The translations under genes were made by a program, and so were the position numbers. From positions 1 to 26,603 of the forward strand of contig JAZQGP010000012.1 of assembly GCA_045540015.1 (NCBI GenBank): a stretch of 26,603 nt of DNA, in the 5' to 3' direction. The notes under the pieces are model-generated. The model saw only the letters and a program-made list of their open reading frames with translations. It ran no database searches and was not told the origin of the DNA. Positions 7,082-14,937 of this stretch are shown here, piece by piece (position 1 is the first letter of the stretch; every line of letters begins with the position of its first letter). This stretch comes from UMGS1387 sp045540015. Its GTDB lineage: Bacteria > Bacillota > Clostridia > Oscillospirales > CAG-382.

Positions 7082-7115
7082 AAAAACAAACACTTTGCCA
7101 AGGAGTAAGGTCTGT

Positions 7116-8189
7116 ATGAAGCAAAAAGCCGAAGTTTTTATATACCCTGCAGCAGCACTTCTGTTTTCGCTGTATGTTCTGACGCATCCTCTGCAATGTG
7201 CGTTCTGCATAAAAAAAGCATTGTCTGTCTGTACAAATACGCTTATCCCTTCGCTTTTTCCGTTTATTTTTGCATCAAAATTTTTGGCAAGCGTTGTTAA
7301 ACCGAGCCAAAAAAGCGGTTTTGTAACAAAAGCCGTCTGTGCGCTTTTCGGCGTGAATGAAAGTCTTATGCCCTCTGTTCTCATTGGACTTTTTTCAGGC
7401 TTTCCGTCGGGCGGGGTGTATGCCGCCGAAATATACTCAAAAGGCTTATGCACCAAAAAAGAAGCTGTACGCGCCGTGAGTCTTTCAAACAACTGCTCGG
7501 CAGCTTTTCTTATAAGCGGTGCAGGAATTGCGGTGCTCGGAAAAGCCTCCTACGGAGTGCTTCTTGTTGTATGCCAGATTCTTTCGGTTATCTCGTCGGC
7601 ACAGATTTTAAAGCTCGTTTACGGCAACACCTACGCAAAAAGCCGTTTTTCCGCAAAAGAAGATAAAAAGCCGATTAACGTAGGCTGTGTATTTACGGAA
7701 TGCATTAAAAGCAGCTGTCTTTCAATGCTGTACATAACGGGTTTTGTCGTATTCTTTTACCTTTGCGCCTCAGTTATTACCGACGCGCTTTTTCCGTTTT
7801 TGGGAGAAAACGCACATATTGCAAGCGCACTTATAGGAGCAGCTCTTGAAATTTCAACGGGTGCTTTTGCCTGCTCGGGACTTGATTTTCCTCTTAACAT
7901 TGTCATGTGTGCCTTTTGCGTGTGCTTCCCGTCGCTGTCTGTGCTGTTTCAGATAAAAAGCGTATGCTCGGAGCATTTTGATGTTTTTGGCGAATACATT
8001 TTCTGCCACATTTGCATGGCTCTGTTTTGCGCAGCTTTTGCATGTCTGTTTCTGCTGTTTTTCGGAGAGCCTTCACACGTAAGCTTTGCACTTTTTATAC
8101 CCTTTACACTGTCGGTTTTGTCAGTAGTTTTCGTTGTTAAAAAAATTACAGCCGCAAAACGTGTAAAAAATGCACAAAAGAACAGTTGA
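7116..8189 (+). CDS. ylbJ: Sporulation integral membrane protein YlbJ (357 aa)
   Basis: A polytopic membrane protein with the Gate/nucleoside-recognition domain seen in YlbJ and SpoVM-associated transporters. The segment LIGLFSGFPSGGVYAAEIYSKG followed by KKEAVRAVSLSNNCSAAFLI is the conserved YlbJ signature. About eight hydrophobic segments are visible. In Bacillus YlbJ is a mother-cell protein required for spore cortex and heat resistance. The ATG at 7116 is chosen because AAGGAG at 7100-7105 is 10 nt upstream; an earlier in-frame TTG precedes that site. It is divergent from yqfCD, sharing a promoter region. Confidence 0.87.
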   Translation: MKQKAEVFIYPAAALLFSLYVLTHPLQCAFCIKKALSVCTNTLIPSLFPFIFASKFLASVVKPSQKSGFVTKAVCALFGVNESLMPSVLIGLFSGFPSGGVYAAEIYSKGLCTKKEAVRAVSLSNNCSAAFLISGAGIAVLGKASYGVLLVVCQILSVISSAQILKLVYGNTYAKSRFSAKEDKKPINVGCVFTECIKSSCLSMLYITGFVVFFYLCASVITDALFPFLGENAHIASALIGAALEISTGAFACSGLDFPLNIVMCAFCVCFPSLSVLFQIKSVCSEHFDVFGEYIFCHICMALFCAAFACLFLLFFGEPSHVSFALFIPFTLSVLSVVFVVKKITAAKRVKNAQKNS

Positions 8190-8217
8190 AACATTGATTT
8201 TTTCTGCAATATGCTTA

Positions 8218-8245
8218 TTGATTTTTTTGTATTATGTGGTATAAT
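8218..8245 (+). promoter_or_regulatory. Promoter of the 8305-12651 gene cluster
   Basis: TTGATT (8218-8223), a 16-bp spacer and TATAAT (8240-8245) preceded by TGG, an extended -10. It is the only clear promoter seen upstream of a run of six same-strand genes. Confidence 0.6.
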
Positions 8246-8304
8246 TATATATTGAGGAAAGATTTTTAATTTCAAGGCAGTTCAATAACAAGGAGGAAGT
8301 ATTA

Positions 8305-8526
8305 ATGAGAAAGGATACCCGTGATATTGAGAAAAGCTGTGAAATCTGCATTTATGCGCTTCGCGTTGAAACAACAGGAAAGCTTCTCTGCACAAGGAGT
8401 GCTTCCATAAAAAAGACTGAGCCCGAAAAGCCCTGCAGAAAATTCAAGCTCGACCTCTTATCCTACAAGCCAAAGCCTTCAAAGCTTCCTAGCTTTGTTG
8501 TTCCTGCAGACAGTGATTTGCTGTAA
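8305..8526 (+). CDS. Small four-cysteine protein (73 aa)
   Basis: Not assigned to a named family. Four cysteines (C12, C15, C29, C44) in the order CxxC, C, C could bind zinc or an iron-sulfur cluster. The C-terminal third is Lys/Pro/Ser rich and probably unstructured. AAGGAGGA is 6-8 nt before the ATG, a strong ribosome binding site, so the gene is very likely real. It is the first gene after the promoter at 8218-8245 and lies 36 bp before the aldolase gene. There is no signal peptide, so it should act in the cytosol. A small metal-binding or regulatory protein is a guess. Confidence 0.7.
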   Translation: MRKDTRDIEKSCEICIYALRVETTGKLLCTRSASIKKTEPEKPCRKFKLDLLSYKPKPSKLPSFVVPADSDLL

Positions 8527-8562
8527 AAAACAGATTTATATAAATTCAAGGAGTGTTTAAAA

Positions 8563-9525
8563 ATGGCAGACATTTATACAAGTATTTATGAAACAGGTAT
8601 TATCCCCGTTATCAAAATCAGCGACGTAAAGGATGCAGTGCCGCTTGCAAAGGCACTTATCGACGGCGGTCTTCCCGCAGCAGAAATCACCTTCCGCACA
8701 GACGCTGCTGCTGACGCTATCAAGGCAATTACAGAAGCATATCCCGATATGCTCGTCGGTGCAGGCACGGTTCTTACTCCCGAACAGGCAGATGCTGCAA
8801 AGGCGGCAGGAGCAAAGTTTATCGTAAGTCCCGGTCTTAACCCCAACACCGTAAAGCACTGCCAGAAGATTGGCATTCCGATTATCCCCGGTACAAGCAA
8901 TCCTTCCGACATTGAAGCAGCGCTTGAGCTTGGTCTTACAACCGTAAAATTCTTCCCTGCGGAAGCTGCAGGCGGACTTGAAATGCTCAAAGCCATGGCT
9001 GCTCCCTACGGCAACGTGAAATTCATGCCCACAGGCGGACTTAACGAAAAGAATATTCTCTCCTACCTTGCGTTTGACAAGATTGTTGCCTGCGGCGGCT
9101 CTTTCATGGTTAAAGAGGATTACATAAAGGAAGGCAATTTTGATAAAATCCGTGAGCTTACGGAAAACGCAGTATCCCTCATGCTCGGATTTAAGATTGT
9201 TCATGTCGGCATCAACGCTGAAAACGAAAGCGCGGCTATGGAAATAGCAAATATGCTTTCAGTATTCGGTATGCCCATACTTCCCGGAAACTCCTCCGTA
9301 TTTGTCGGCAAGGATTTTGAGATTATGAAAGGCAACGGCAGAGGCACAAACGGTCACATTGCAATTTCGACAAACAACGTAGACAGAGCCATTGCATACC
9401 TTAAAACAAAGGGCATCACCTTTGCAGAGGAAACAAGAAAGACAGACAAATCCGGACGCACAACCGTTATCTACCTTGAAAAGGAATTCGGCGGCTTTGC
9501 CATTCACCTTGTAAAGGCAAAGTAA
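8563..9525 (+). CDS. eda: KDPG/KHG aldolase fused to a C-terminal VOC (glyoxalase-like) domain (320 aa)
   Basis: Residues 1-207 are a complete class I 2-dehydro-3-deoxy-phosphogluconate aldolase. Visible features are the catalytic Glu41/Arg45 in AEITFRT, the phosphate-binding PGTSNPSD, and the Schiff-base Lys129 in VKFFPAEAAGG. It cleaves KDPG to pyruvate and glyceraldehyde 3-phosphate and commonly also handles 4-hydroxy-2-oxoglutarate. Residues about 210-320 are an extra domain of vicinal-oxygen-chelate pattern: HVGINAENESAAMEIANML, then GHIAISTNNVDRAIAYLKTKG, then FGGFAIHL. Typical Eda proteins are about 210 aa, so the protein is half as long again. The VOC part might bind a sugar acid or modify specificity; its role is not known from sequence. 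AAGGAG precedes the ATG. Confidence 0.9.
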   Translation: MADIYTSIYETGIIPVIKISDVKDAVPLAKALIDGGLPAAEITFRTDAAADAIKAITEAYPDMLVGAGTVLTPEQADAAKAAGAKFIVSPGLNPNTVKHCQKIGIPIIPGTSNPSDIEAALELGLTTVKFFPAEAAGGLEMLKAMAAPYGNVKFMPTGGLNEKNILSYLAFDKIVACGGSFMVKEDYIKEGNFDKIRELTENAVSLMLGFKIVHVGINAENESAAMEIANMLSVFGMPILPGNSSVFVGKDFEIMKGNGRGTNGHIAISTNNVDRAIAYLKTKGITFAEETRKTDKSGRTTVIYLEKEFGGFAIHLVKAK

Positions 9526-9529
9526 AAAC

Positions 9530-10066
9530 GTGAGTTCAAAAACTGACAGAACAGCGCTTTTGAAAGCTGTTTATGCCCTTACGGAAAAAGCCGTTCCCAT
9601 GCGTTTTGACTGCGGAAAGCTTTGCTCTGCACTTTGCTGTAAGGAAAGCATAACCGGAAGCGAAAGTGACGGCGGCATGAGCCTTTTACCTGGTGAACAA
9701 GAGCTTTTATCCGAATGTGACGGTTTTGAAATAAAAAACGCGTCCGACGGGAATATTCTTATATGTAAAGGAACGTGCGACAGAAAGCACCGACCGTTTA
9801 TGTGCAGGATTTTTCCGTACTATGCACACATTTCAAAAGACGAAAACGCAAAAGAGCACATTTCACTCATGCCCGATCCGCGTGCATTAAGGCTGTGTCC
9901 GCTTGTTTCGGGCAAAAACCGCAAAAGGCGTACAACTGTTTATTTCAGAAGAAATATGACAAGGGCAGTGCGACTTCTGCTGTCGGATGATAAAATACAG
10001 GAGGAGCTTTTAAAAACAAGCTCCTTCTGCGACAGCCTGTATTCCCTTTACGGCAAAATGCTTTAA
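9530..10066 (+). CDS. YkgJ-like cysteine-cluster protein (178 aa)
   Basis: Cysteine pattern: C28, C32, C36-C37, then C79, C83 and C92 in HRPFMCRIFPYY, then LCPL. The motif RPxxCRxFPY with an upstream CxxxCC resembles the YkgJ/zinc- or iron-chelating Cys-cluster family (UPF0153), whose precise role is unknown. The start is GTG at 9530, only 4 bp after the aldolase stop and with only a weak ribosome binding site, so translation is probably coupled to eda. The protein is cytosolic. Confidence 0.7.
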   Translation: MSSKTDRTALLKAVYALTEKAVPMRFDCGKLCSALCCKESITGSESDGGMSLLPGEQELLSECDGFEIKNASDGNILICKGTCDRKHRPFMCRIFPYYAHISKDENAKEHISLMPDPRALRLCPLVSGKNRKRRTTVYFRRNMTRAVRLLLSDDKIQEELLKTSSFCDSLYSLYGKML

Positions 10067-10096
10067 AATAAACATGCATTGGAGGTCAAAGCTCCC

Positions 10097-10978
10097 ATGA
10101 ATCGCAAGAAACAGGGACTTGCATATCGGTTTTTCCGCATTTTTATCGACAACAGCATTTTACCCGCGAGTGCGGAAATGTCTTATTATCTCTTGTTTGC
10201 ATTCTTTCCCTTGCTTATGGTGGTATACGCTTCGTTCTCGCTCGCACCCGATGTTTTTTCCGACTTCGGATTTTCGCAAAACGTGCTGCGCATACTGCCG
10301 GAGAGCGTAGAACAGCTTATAAATGTATTTATCGAGCACATCGGAACTCAGGAATCAAACCTTTCGTATCTTTTGTTCGGTATACTTTTGACTCTGTATT
10401 CCGTTTCACGCTTCACACGCTCGGCAAAGGCAAAGGTTCGCTCGCTTTACGGCTCCAAAACCTATTCAAACGCCTTTACCGAATGGACGGTATCGCTCAT
10501 ATTCTCGGTACTGCTGCTTGTTGTTTTTTACGTTACGCTTTTTGTCCTTGTAATGGGCAGGCACCTTACGGTTTTCATTTCGGGTTTTGTGCCTATAAGC
10601 GCATTTGTCTACAAGCTTATAATGATACTGAGATACTTTCTGACAGGCTTTGTGGTATTCTTCATTCTCTTTCTGTTTTACTTCTTTATACCAAATGTCC
10701 GCCAGAAGCCAATACACATAATCCCCGGCACACTGTTTGCGCTGATTAGCTGGATTGTGGTATCGGTACTGTTTACGTTTTATATAAACAACATTGCAAA
10801 CTATTCTGTAGTCTACGGCTCACTCGGAGCGTTTATCATACTGCTGTTATGGTTCTACATGACAAGTCTTTTGCTTCTTGTCGGAAGCATAATCAACAGC
10901 ATGGTTTACAAAGCCTGGTGTGCAAAAATGCAAAAGCTGCATCAGGAACAAATTTCAAGCAAAGAAAGTGAAAACTAA
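10097..10978 (+). CDS. YihY/BrkB-family inner-membrane protein (293 aa)
   Basis: A YihY (UPF0761, formerly miscalled ribonuclease BN) membrane protein. The conserved N-terminal motif ILPASAEMSYYLLFAFFPLLM, five or six hydrophobic helices, and the typical AYSVVYGSLG-like segment (NYSVVYGSLGAFIILLLWFYMTSLLLLVG) are present. The function of the family is unresolved. ATG 10097 is chosen because GGAGGT at 10081-10086 is 10 nt upstream; an in-frame TTG at 10079 overlaps that site. The gene ends 1 bp before the next start. Confidence 0.88.
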   Translation: MNRKKQGLAYRFFRIFIDNSILPASAEMSYYLLFAFFPLLMVVYASFSLAPDVFSDFGFSQNVLRILPESVEQLINVFIEHIGTQESNLSYLLFGILLTLYSVSRFTRSAKAKVRSLYGSKTYSNAFTEWTVSLIFSVLLLVVFYVTLFVLVMGRHLTVFISGFVPISAFVYKLIMILRYFLTGFVVFFILFLFYFFIPNVRQKPIHIIPGTLFALISWIVVSVLFTFYINNIANYSVVYGSLGAFIILLLWFYMTSLLLLVGSIINSMVYKAWCAKMQKLHQEQISSKESEN

Positions 10979-10979
10979 T

Positions 10980-11516
10980 ATGTCAGAAATAAAAAATCAG
11001 CTGACAAAGGCTCTGACGGAGCTTTTTGAAACATCAAATCCCGAAAGCGGCGACATTCTTGTTGTCGGCTGCTCGACAAGCGAGGTTCTCGGTGAGAAAA
11101 TCGGAAGCAGCGGAAGTCTTGACACGGCAAAAGAAATTTTCAGCGTACTTTACGAAGAAACTCAAAAACGAGGCATCTTTCTTGCCTGCCAGTGCTGCGA
11201 GCATTTAAACAGAGCGCTTGTGGTCGAAAAAGCTCTTGCCAAAAAAGCGGGACTTACAATAGTTTCGGCAGTACCGCACGAGCATGCAGGCGGTTCGTTT
11301 GCAACAGCGGCATACACATCCTTTGAAAAACCCGTGCTTGTCGAGAACATCAAAGCTCAAATCGGCATTGACATCGGTCAGACCTTTATTGGAATGCACC
11401 TTGAAGCAGTTGCAGTGCCTGTCAGAACAAGCGTGAAGCAAATAGGCTCTGCGATTGTAACCTTTGCAAGAACACGACCGAAATACATCGGCGGTGAACG
11501 TGCAAAATACAACTGA
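10980..11516 (+). CDS. YwlG/DUF436 (TIGR01440) family protein (178 aa)
   Basis: Matches the UPF0340/YwlG family of uncharacterised proteins: GDILVVGCSTSEVLG, FLACQCCEHLNRALVVE, VSAVPHEHAGGSFATAAY and IGIDIGQTFIGMHL are the conserved blocks. Cys/His-rich motifs suggest metal or substrate binding, but the function is unknown. ATG 10980 follows the yihY stop by 1 bp, so translation is likely coupled; a longer frame starting inside yihY is not needed. Confidence 0.88.
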   Translation: MSEIKNQLTKALTELFETSNPESGDILVVGCSTSEVLGEKIGSSGSLDTAKEIFSVLYEETQKRGIFLACQCCEHLNRALVVEKALAKKAGLTIVSAVPHEHAGGSFATAAYTSFEKPVLVENIKAQIGIDIGQTFIGMHLEAVAVPVRTSVKQIGSAIVTFARTRPKYIGGERAKYN

Positions 11517-11565
11517 TTAACCAGTCAAAAATAAAATTTATTATATACTCCGGGAGGAAAACACA

Positions 11566-12651
11566 ATGAATAAGTTAAGAGCAGGAATTATCGGTGCAAC
11601 AGGCATGGTAGGTCAGAGATTTATAACTCTGCTTGCAGACCACCCCATGTTTGAAATATCCGTACTCGCGGCAAGCGCGTCTTCCGCAGGAAAGAAGTAC
11701 GAAGAAGCACTCGGCTCAAGATGGAAAATGTCCTGTGACATACCCGAAAAAGTTAAGGACATGATTGTTTACGACGCAGCAGACGTTGAAAAGGTATCTT
11801 CAATGTGCGACTTTACTTTCTGTGCAGTAAACATGAAGAAGGACGAAATCAAGGCGCTTGAAGAAGCATATGCCAAGACCGAAACACCCGTTGTTTCCAA
11901 CAACTCGGCACACAGAGGAACAGACGACGTTCCCATGGTTATTCCCGAAATAAACGCTTCTCATGTAGCTCTCATAGATGCACAGAAAGCACGCCTTGGA
12001 ACAACACGCGGCTTTATCGCAGTAAAACCCAACTGTTCAATCCAGAGCTATGTGCCCATGCTTACTCCCCTTCTCAAGTACGGTCTGAAGGAAGTTGTTG
12101 TTTGTACATATCAGGCAATCTCAGGCGCAGGCAAAACCTTCAATGAGTGGCCCGAAATGGTAGACAATCTCATTCCCTTTATCGGCGGCGAAGAAGAAAA
12201 GAGTGAAAACGAACCTCTGAGAATCTGGGGCAAGGTTGAAGGCGGCAAGGTTGTAAAGGCTGAAAAGCCCGTTATTACAACACAGTGTCTTCGTGTTCCC
12301 GTTACAGACGGACACACAGCGGCAGTGTTCATGAAGTTTGAAAACAAGCCTACCAAAGAGCAGATTCTTGCCGATTGGGAAAGCTTCGGTAACGAAGTAA
12401 AGCAAGAGCTTGATCTTCCCAGTTCTCCTGACAAGTTTATTACATACTTTGAAGAAGACAACCGTCCTCAGATTAACAGCGAACGCAACATCTACGGCGG
12501 TATGGGCATTACTGCAGGACGTCTTCGCGAGGACAAAATGTTCGACTACAAGTTTATCGGTATGTCTCACAACACTCTTCGCGGTGCAGCAGGCGGTGCA
12601 GTGCTTATCGCCGAGTACCTTGCTAAAAAGGGCTTTATTCAGGCAAAGTAA
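11566..12651 (+). CDS. asd: Aspartate-semialdehyde dehydrogenase (361 aa)
   Basis: NADP-dependent reductive dephosphorylation of aspartyl phosphate to aspartate semialdehyde, the branch point to lysine/diaminopimelate, threonine and methionine. Features: the Rossmann motif GATGMVGQRF at the N-terminus, catalytic Cys157 in KPNCSIQ, SGAGKTF, and catalytic His250 in VTDGHTAAVF. The sequence is of the archaeal/fungal-like type found in many clostridia (TIGR00978-like) rather than the Escherichia coli type. GGGAGG is about 8 nt before the ATG. It is the last gene before the strong terminator at 12744-12780. Its stop codon forms the first three bases of a 42-nt element that is repeated at the stop codon of the GntR-type gene at 14896. 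Confidence 0.95.
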   Translation: MNKLRAGIIGATGMVGQRFITLLADHPMFEISVLAASASSAGKKYEEALGSRWKMSCDIPEKVKDMIVYDAADVEKVSSMCDFTFCAVNMKKDEIKALEEAYAKTETPVVSNNSAHRGTDDVPMVIPEINASHVALIDAQKARLGTTRGFIAVKPNCSIQSYVPMLTPLLKYGLKEVVVCTYQAISGAGKTFNEWPEMVDNLIPFIGGEEEKSENEPLRIWGKVEGGKVVKAEKPVITTQCLRVPVTDGHTAAVFMKFENKPTKEQILADWESFGNEVKQELDLPSSPDKFITYFEEDNRPQINSERNIYGGMGITAGRLREDKMFDYKFIGMSHNTLRGAAGGAVLIAEYLAKKGFIQAK

Positions 12652-12690
12652 CTTACTTTTTTGAAAAAAAGTAAGCAAAAAACTTTTGAT
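12649..12690 (+). repeat. 42-nt palindrome-containing repeat, copy A (starts at asd stop codon)
   Basis: Identical over 42 nt to 14896-14937, including the TAA stop codon of the upstream gene. It contains an 11-bp inverted repeat (CTTACTTTTTT / AAAAAAGTAAG, loop GA) followed by AGCAAAAAACTTTTGAT. An inverted, diverged copy ends the 114-bp array at about 13311-13350. Confidence 0.85.
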
Positions 12691-12743
12691 GGAATATCCG
12701 AACGCGATAAGCCGTTCATGGATTATTTCGCCCCAACATATTC

Positions 12744-12780
12744 AAGCCGTCCGCATATAAGGCAAGCGGACGGCTTTTTT
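12744..12780 (+). terminator. Rho-independent terminator of the asd operon
   Basis: An 11-bp GC-rich stem (AAGCCGTCCGC at 12744-12754 with GCGGACGGCTT at 12766-12776), an 11-nt loop and a T run to 12780. Confidence 0.9.
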
Positions 12781-12798
12781 GAGAACTTCAATTTGACA

Positions 12799-13350
12799 TA
12801 TACCACAAATGTAGCGAAATTGAACAATGAAATTGTTTAAATCTCATTGTGAACAATAAAAAGTTCTTTGCTTGCTTTGCAAAATCAAATATAATAATAG
12901 CACCTTTAGATTATGTGTAAATAAGCATCTCCGTGAATATGATGTTGTTTAAACATCATTTTCACCAATGAAAAGTTCTTTGCTTACTTTCTTTCAAAAT
13001 TAAATACAATAGAATCACCTACGATCATGTGTAAATAAGCATCTCCGTGAAAACGATGTTGTTTGAACATCATTTTCACCAATGAAAAGTTCTTTGCCTA
13101 CTTTCTTTCAAAATTAAATACAATAAAATCACCTGCGATCATGTGTAAATAAGCATCTCCGTGAATATGATGTTGTTTAAACATCATTTTCACCAATGAA
13201 AAATTCTTTGCTTACTTTCTTTCAAAATTAAATACAATAAAATCACCTGCGATCATGTGTAAATAAGCATCTCCGTGAAAATGATGTTGTTTAAACATCA
13301 TTTTCACCAATGAAAAGTTCTTTGCTTACTTTCTTTCAAGAAAGTAAGTA
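12799..13350. repeat. 114-bp tandem repeat array with a hairpin in every unit
   Basis: Units begin at 12913, 13027, 13141 and 13255 at exact 114-bp spacing. A degenerate unit lies before them (about 12799-12912) and the last is truncated near 13350. Each unit holds a 14-bp hairpin with a 5-nt loop at 12933-12965, 13047-13079, 13161-13193 and 13275-13307 (arms GTGAAAATGATGTT / AACATCATTTTCAC in the perfect fourth copy), with a diverged version at 12825-12849. It also holds the core AAAAGTTCTTTGCTTACTTTC. The array occupies most of the gap between the asd terminator and the tautomerase gene. No coding capacity was seen. Confidence 0.9.
13311..13350 (-). repeat. Inverted, diverged copy of the 42-nt element
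   Basis: Read on the minus strand this matches copies A and C with a few substitutions: CTTACTTTCTT, then a stem partner AAGAAAGTAAG, then AGCAAAGAACTTTT. With copy A at 12649 it brackets the 114-bp array as an inverted pair. Confidence 0.7.
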
Positions 13351-13370
13351 AACCGGTACACAAAAAGTAC

Positions 13371-13399
13371 TTGATTTTTTGACACATATGTGGTATACT
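13371..13399 (+). promoter_or_regulatory. Promoter of the tautomerase gene with spacer palindrome
   Basis: TTGATT (13371-13376), 17-bp spacer and TATACT (13394-13399) with a preceding TGG (extended -10). The 10-bp palindrome CACATATGTG (13383-13392) lies in the spacer and could be an operator, possibly for the GntR-type regulator encoded downstream. Confidence 0.5.
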
Positions 13400-13428
13400 A
13401 AACAAAACACATTCAGGAGGACAAATCA

Positions 13429-13773
13429 ATGCCGTATATCAACGCCACATTTTCAAAGAAACTCACAGAACAAGAAAAAACCGCACTTAAGAGCGGCTTC
13501 GGAAAAGCAATTGAATGTATAAAGGGCAAGAACGAATCCTGGCTCATGGTTGCAATAAAGGACGAAGTCGATATGTATTTCAAAGGTGACAACAGTGAAA
13601 AGTGTGCATACATTGATGTTGCCGTTTTCGGAACAACCTCAAAAAGCGACTGCAACGAAATGACAGGTGTTCTGTGTAAGCTGGTATCCGACGTTACGGG
13701 AACAAGTCCCGACCGCACATATGTCACCTACACAGACAGGGACAAATGGGGCTGGAACGGCTCAAACTTCTGA
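13429..13773 (+). CDS. MIF-family tautomerase (114 aa)
   Basis: Macrophage migration inhibitory factor-like protein of the tautomerase superfamily. Pro2 becomes the catalytic N-terminal proline after Met removal. The C-terminus TGTSPDRTYVTYTDRDKWGWNGSNF is strikingly similar to the eukaryotic MIF ending (SPDRVYINYYD, GWNNSTF), and a lysine near residue 34 could correspond to the active-site Lys. Family members tautomerise phenylpyruvate or dopachrome-like compounds in vitro; the bacterial physiological substrate is generally unknown. AGGAGG is 8 nt before the ATG. A regulator gene follows 39 bp later on the same strand, so they may form one unit. No signal peptide was seen. Confidence 0.88.
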   Translation: MPYINATFSKKLTEQEKTALKSGFGKAIECIKGKNESWLMVAIKDEVDMYFKGDNSEKCAYIDVAVFGTTSKSDCNEMTGVLCKLVSDVTGTSPDRTYVTYTDRDKWGWNGSNF

Positions 13774-13812
13774 TAACTCCACTTTACTTTGTTTTGAAAG
13801 GAGCATTTTCAC

Positions 13813-14898
13813 ATGGCTAAACGCGAAAACTCCGTATACGCAGGTATTGCAAATGACATAGAAAGCAAAATTCAAAGCGGTGAATACAAGCAAGGCACTC
13901 TGCTTCCACCTGAACGCGTGCTGAAGGAAATGTACAAGGTTGAGCGAACCACAATAAGACGTGCGCTTGAAATACTCACGCAAAACGGACTTGTTGTCAA
14001 AAAGGCAGGACTTGGAAATCTTGTCGCAAGTCCCGATGAGATAATTGTTGCAAAAGACGACGTTTCCACCGCTGTCACGGCAAAACCCGGCAAAAAAGGT
14101 GGGCTTGTTATTTGTGTCGGTTCGTTTTCCGAGGGAAAATGTGCATTTTTTCCTGTCATCAAAGCGTTCGAAAATCTTTGCCGCAAGAATGGATATACTT
14201 TTTCCTATGTTTCGCCTTACGATGCGGCAACACTGAAAAAGCAAATTTCGTCAAACAACTGTCTCGGTGCTGTTATAACCGAAAAGCTGACAAATGATGC
14301 CGAAAAAGCTCTTATGGACAGTAAAACCCCGTGTATTTACGCATTCGCAAAAGGAAACGGCAGAAGCGTGTGCCCTGACGTCGACGGTGCCATGCTTTCA
14401 CTCATGGAAGCTCTCGTCGAAAAAGGACACAAAAAAATCAGCTTTATCGGCTCTGACGAAAAGCTGTTTGCCAAATCAATTACAGGCGCATCACTTGATT
14501 ATGACAGCTCACTCACTATAAGATGCGGTGTTGACGAGCAAGGCGGATACGATGCTTTTTGCGCACTTCAACGCAGAATGTCGGGTAGATTTACTGCCGT
14601 CTTTGCCGAAAGCCTTGACGCTGCAAAGGGAATCCTCAAAACATGCAAAGACCTCGACATTGAAGTGCCAAGGCAATTATCGGTTGCATGTCTTTCTTAC
14701 GAAAACGATTCCGACATCACATGTGCCGTATTTGACAAAAACATGCTTGCTCAGGAAATTCTCTTTGCACTCGAAAACGAGGCTGAGAGCGAATATCCCA
14801 CTGCTTGCACAACGCTTATGGGATACGAAATCCACGGCGACACCATAGGAACTGCTCCCGGAAGCAGAAGAAGCACAATGTCAGACTTTTTACTTTAA
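13813..14898 (+). CDS. GntR-type DNA-binding domain fused to LacI-like sensor domain (361 aa)
   Basis: Residues about 5-75 form a GntR winged helix (YAGIANDIESKIQSGEYKQGTLLPPERVL, then RTTIRRALEILTQNGLV). Residues about 95-340 form a type I periplasmic-binding-like effector domain as in LacI or AraR proteins (VICVGSFSEGKCAFFPVIKAF, GHKKISFIGS, RQLSVACLSYEND). This AraR-like architecture typically senses a sugar or related small molecule and represses catabolic genes. GAAAGGAG lies 9 nt upstream of the ATG. It follows the tautomerase gene closely; regulation of that gene or of itself is a guess. The C-terminus ends in a low-complexity tail. The stop codon forms the start of the second 42-nt repeat. 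Confidence 0.85.
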   Translation: MAKRENSVYAGIANDIESKIQSGEYKQGTLLPPERVLKEMYKVERTTIRRALEILTQNGLVVKKAGLGNLVASPDEIIVAKDDVSTAVTAKPGKKGGLVICVGSFSEGKCAFFPVIKAFENLCRKNGYTFSYVSPYDAATLKKQISSNNCLGAVITEKLTNDAEKALMDSKTPCIYAFAKGNGRSVCPDVDGAMLSLMEALVEKGHKKISFIGSDEKLFAKSITGASLDYDSSLTIRCGVDEQGGYDAFCALQRRMSGRFTAVFAESLDAAKGILKTCKDLDIEVPRQLSVACLSYENDSDITCAVFDKNMLAQEILFALENEAESEYPTACTTLMGYEIHGDTIGTAPGSRRSTMSDFLL

Positions 14899-14937
14899 CT
14901 TACTTTTTTGAAAAAAAGTAAGCAAAAAACTTTTGAT
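14896..14937 (+). repeat. 42-nt palindrome-containing repeat, copy C (starts at regulator stop codon)
   Basis: Identical over 42 nt to 12649-12690, again beginning with the TAA stop codon of the upstream gene. The hairpin CTTACTTTTTT / AAAAAAGTAAG may act as a terminator-like structure in both places. Confidence 0.85.

Noticed and set aside
8557..9204. A 215-codon minus-strand open frame opposite the aldolase gene
   Set aside because: Cys/Phe-rich antisense shadow; the plus strand encodes a complete KDPG aldolase domain.
11517..11565. Lysine or other amino-acid riboswitch ahead of asd
   Set aside because: The gap is only 49 bp and contains just a ribosome binding site; too short for such an aptamer.
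12121..12678. A 185-codon minus-strand open frame opposite asd
   Set aside because: Antisense shadow with no ribosome binding site; the plus-strand asd has catalytic Cys and His motifs.
12799..13350. CRISPR array
   Set aside because: The repeated unit is a contiguous 114-bp block with no unique spacers, and no cas genes are near.
13379..13399. TTGACA at 13379-13384 as the -35 box of the tautomerase promoter
   Set aside because: The spacer to TATACT would be only 9 bp; TTGATT at 13371-13376 gives 17 bp.
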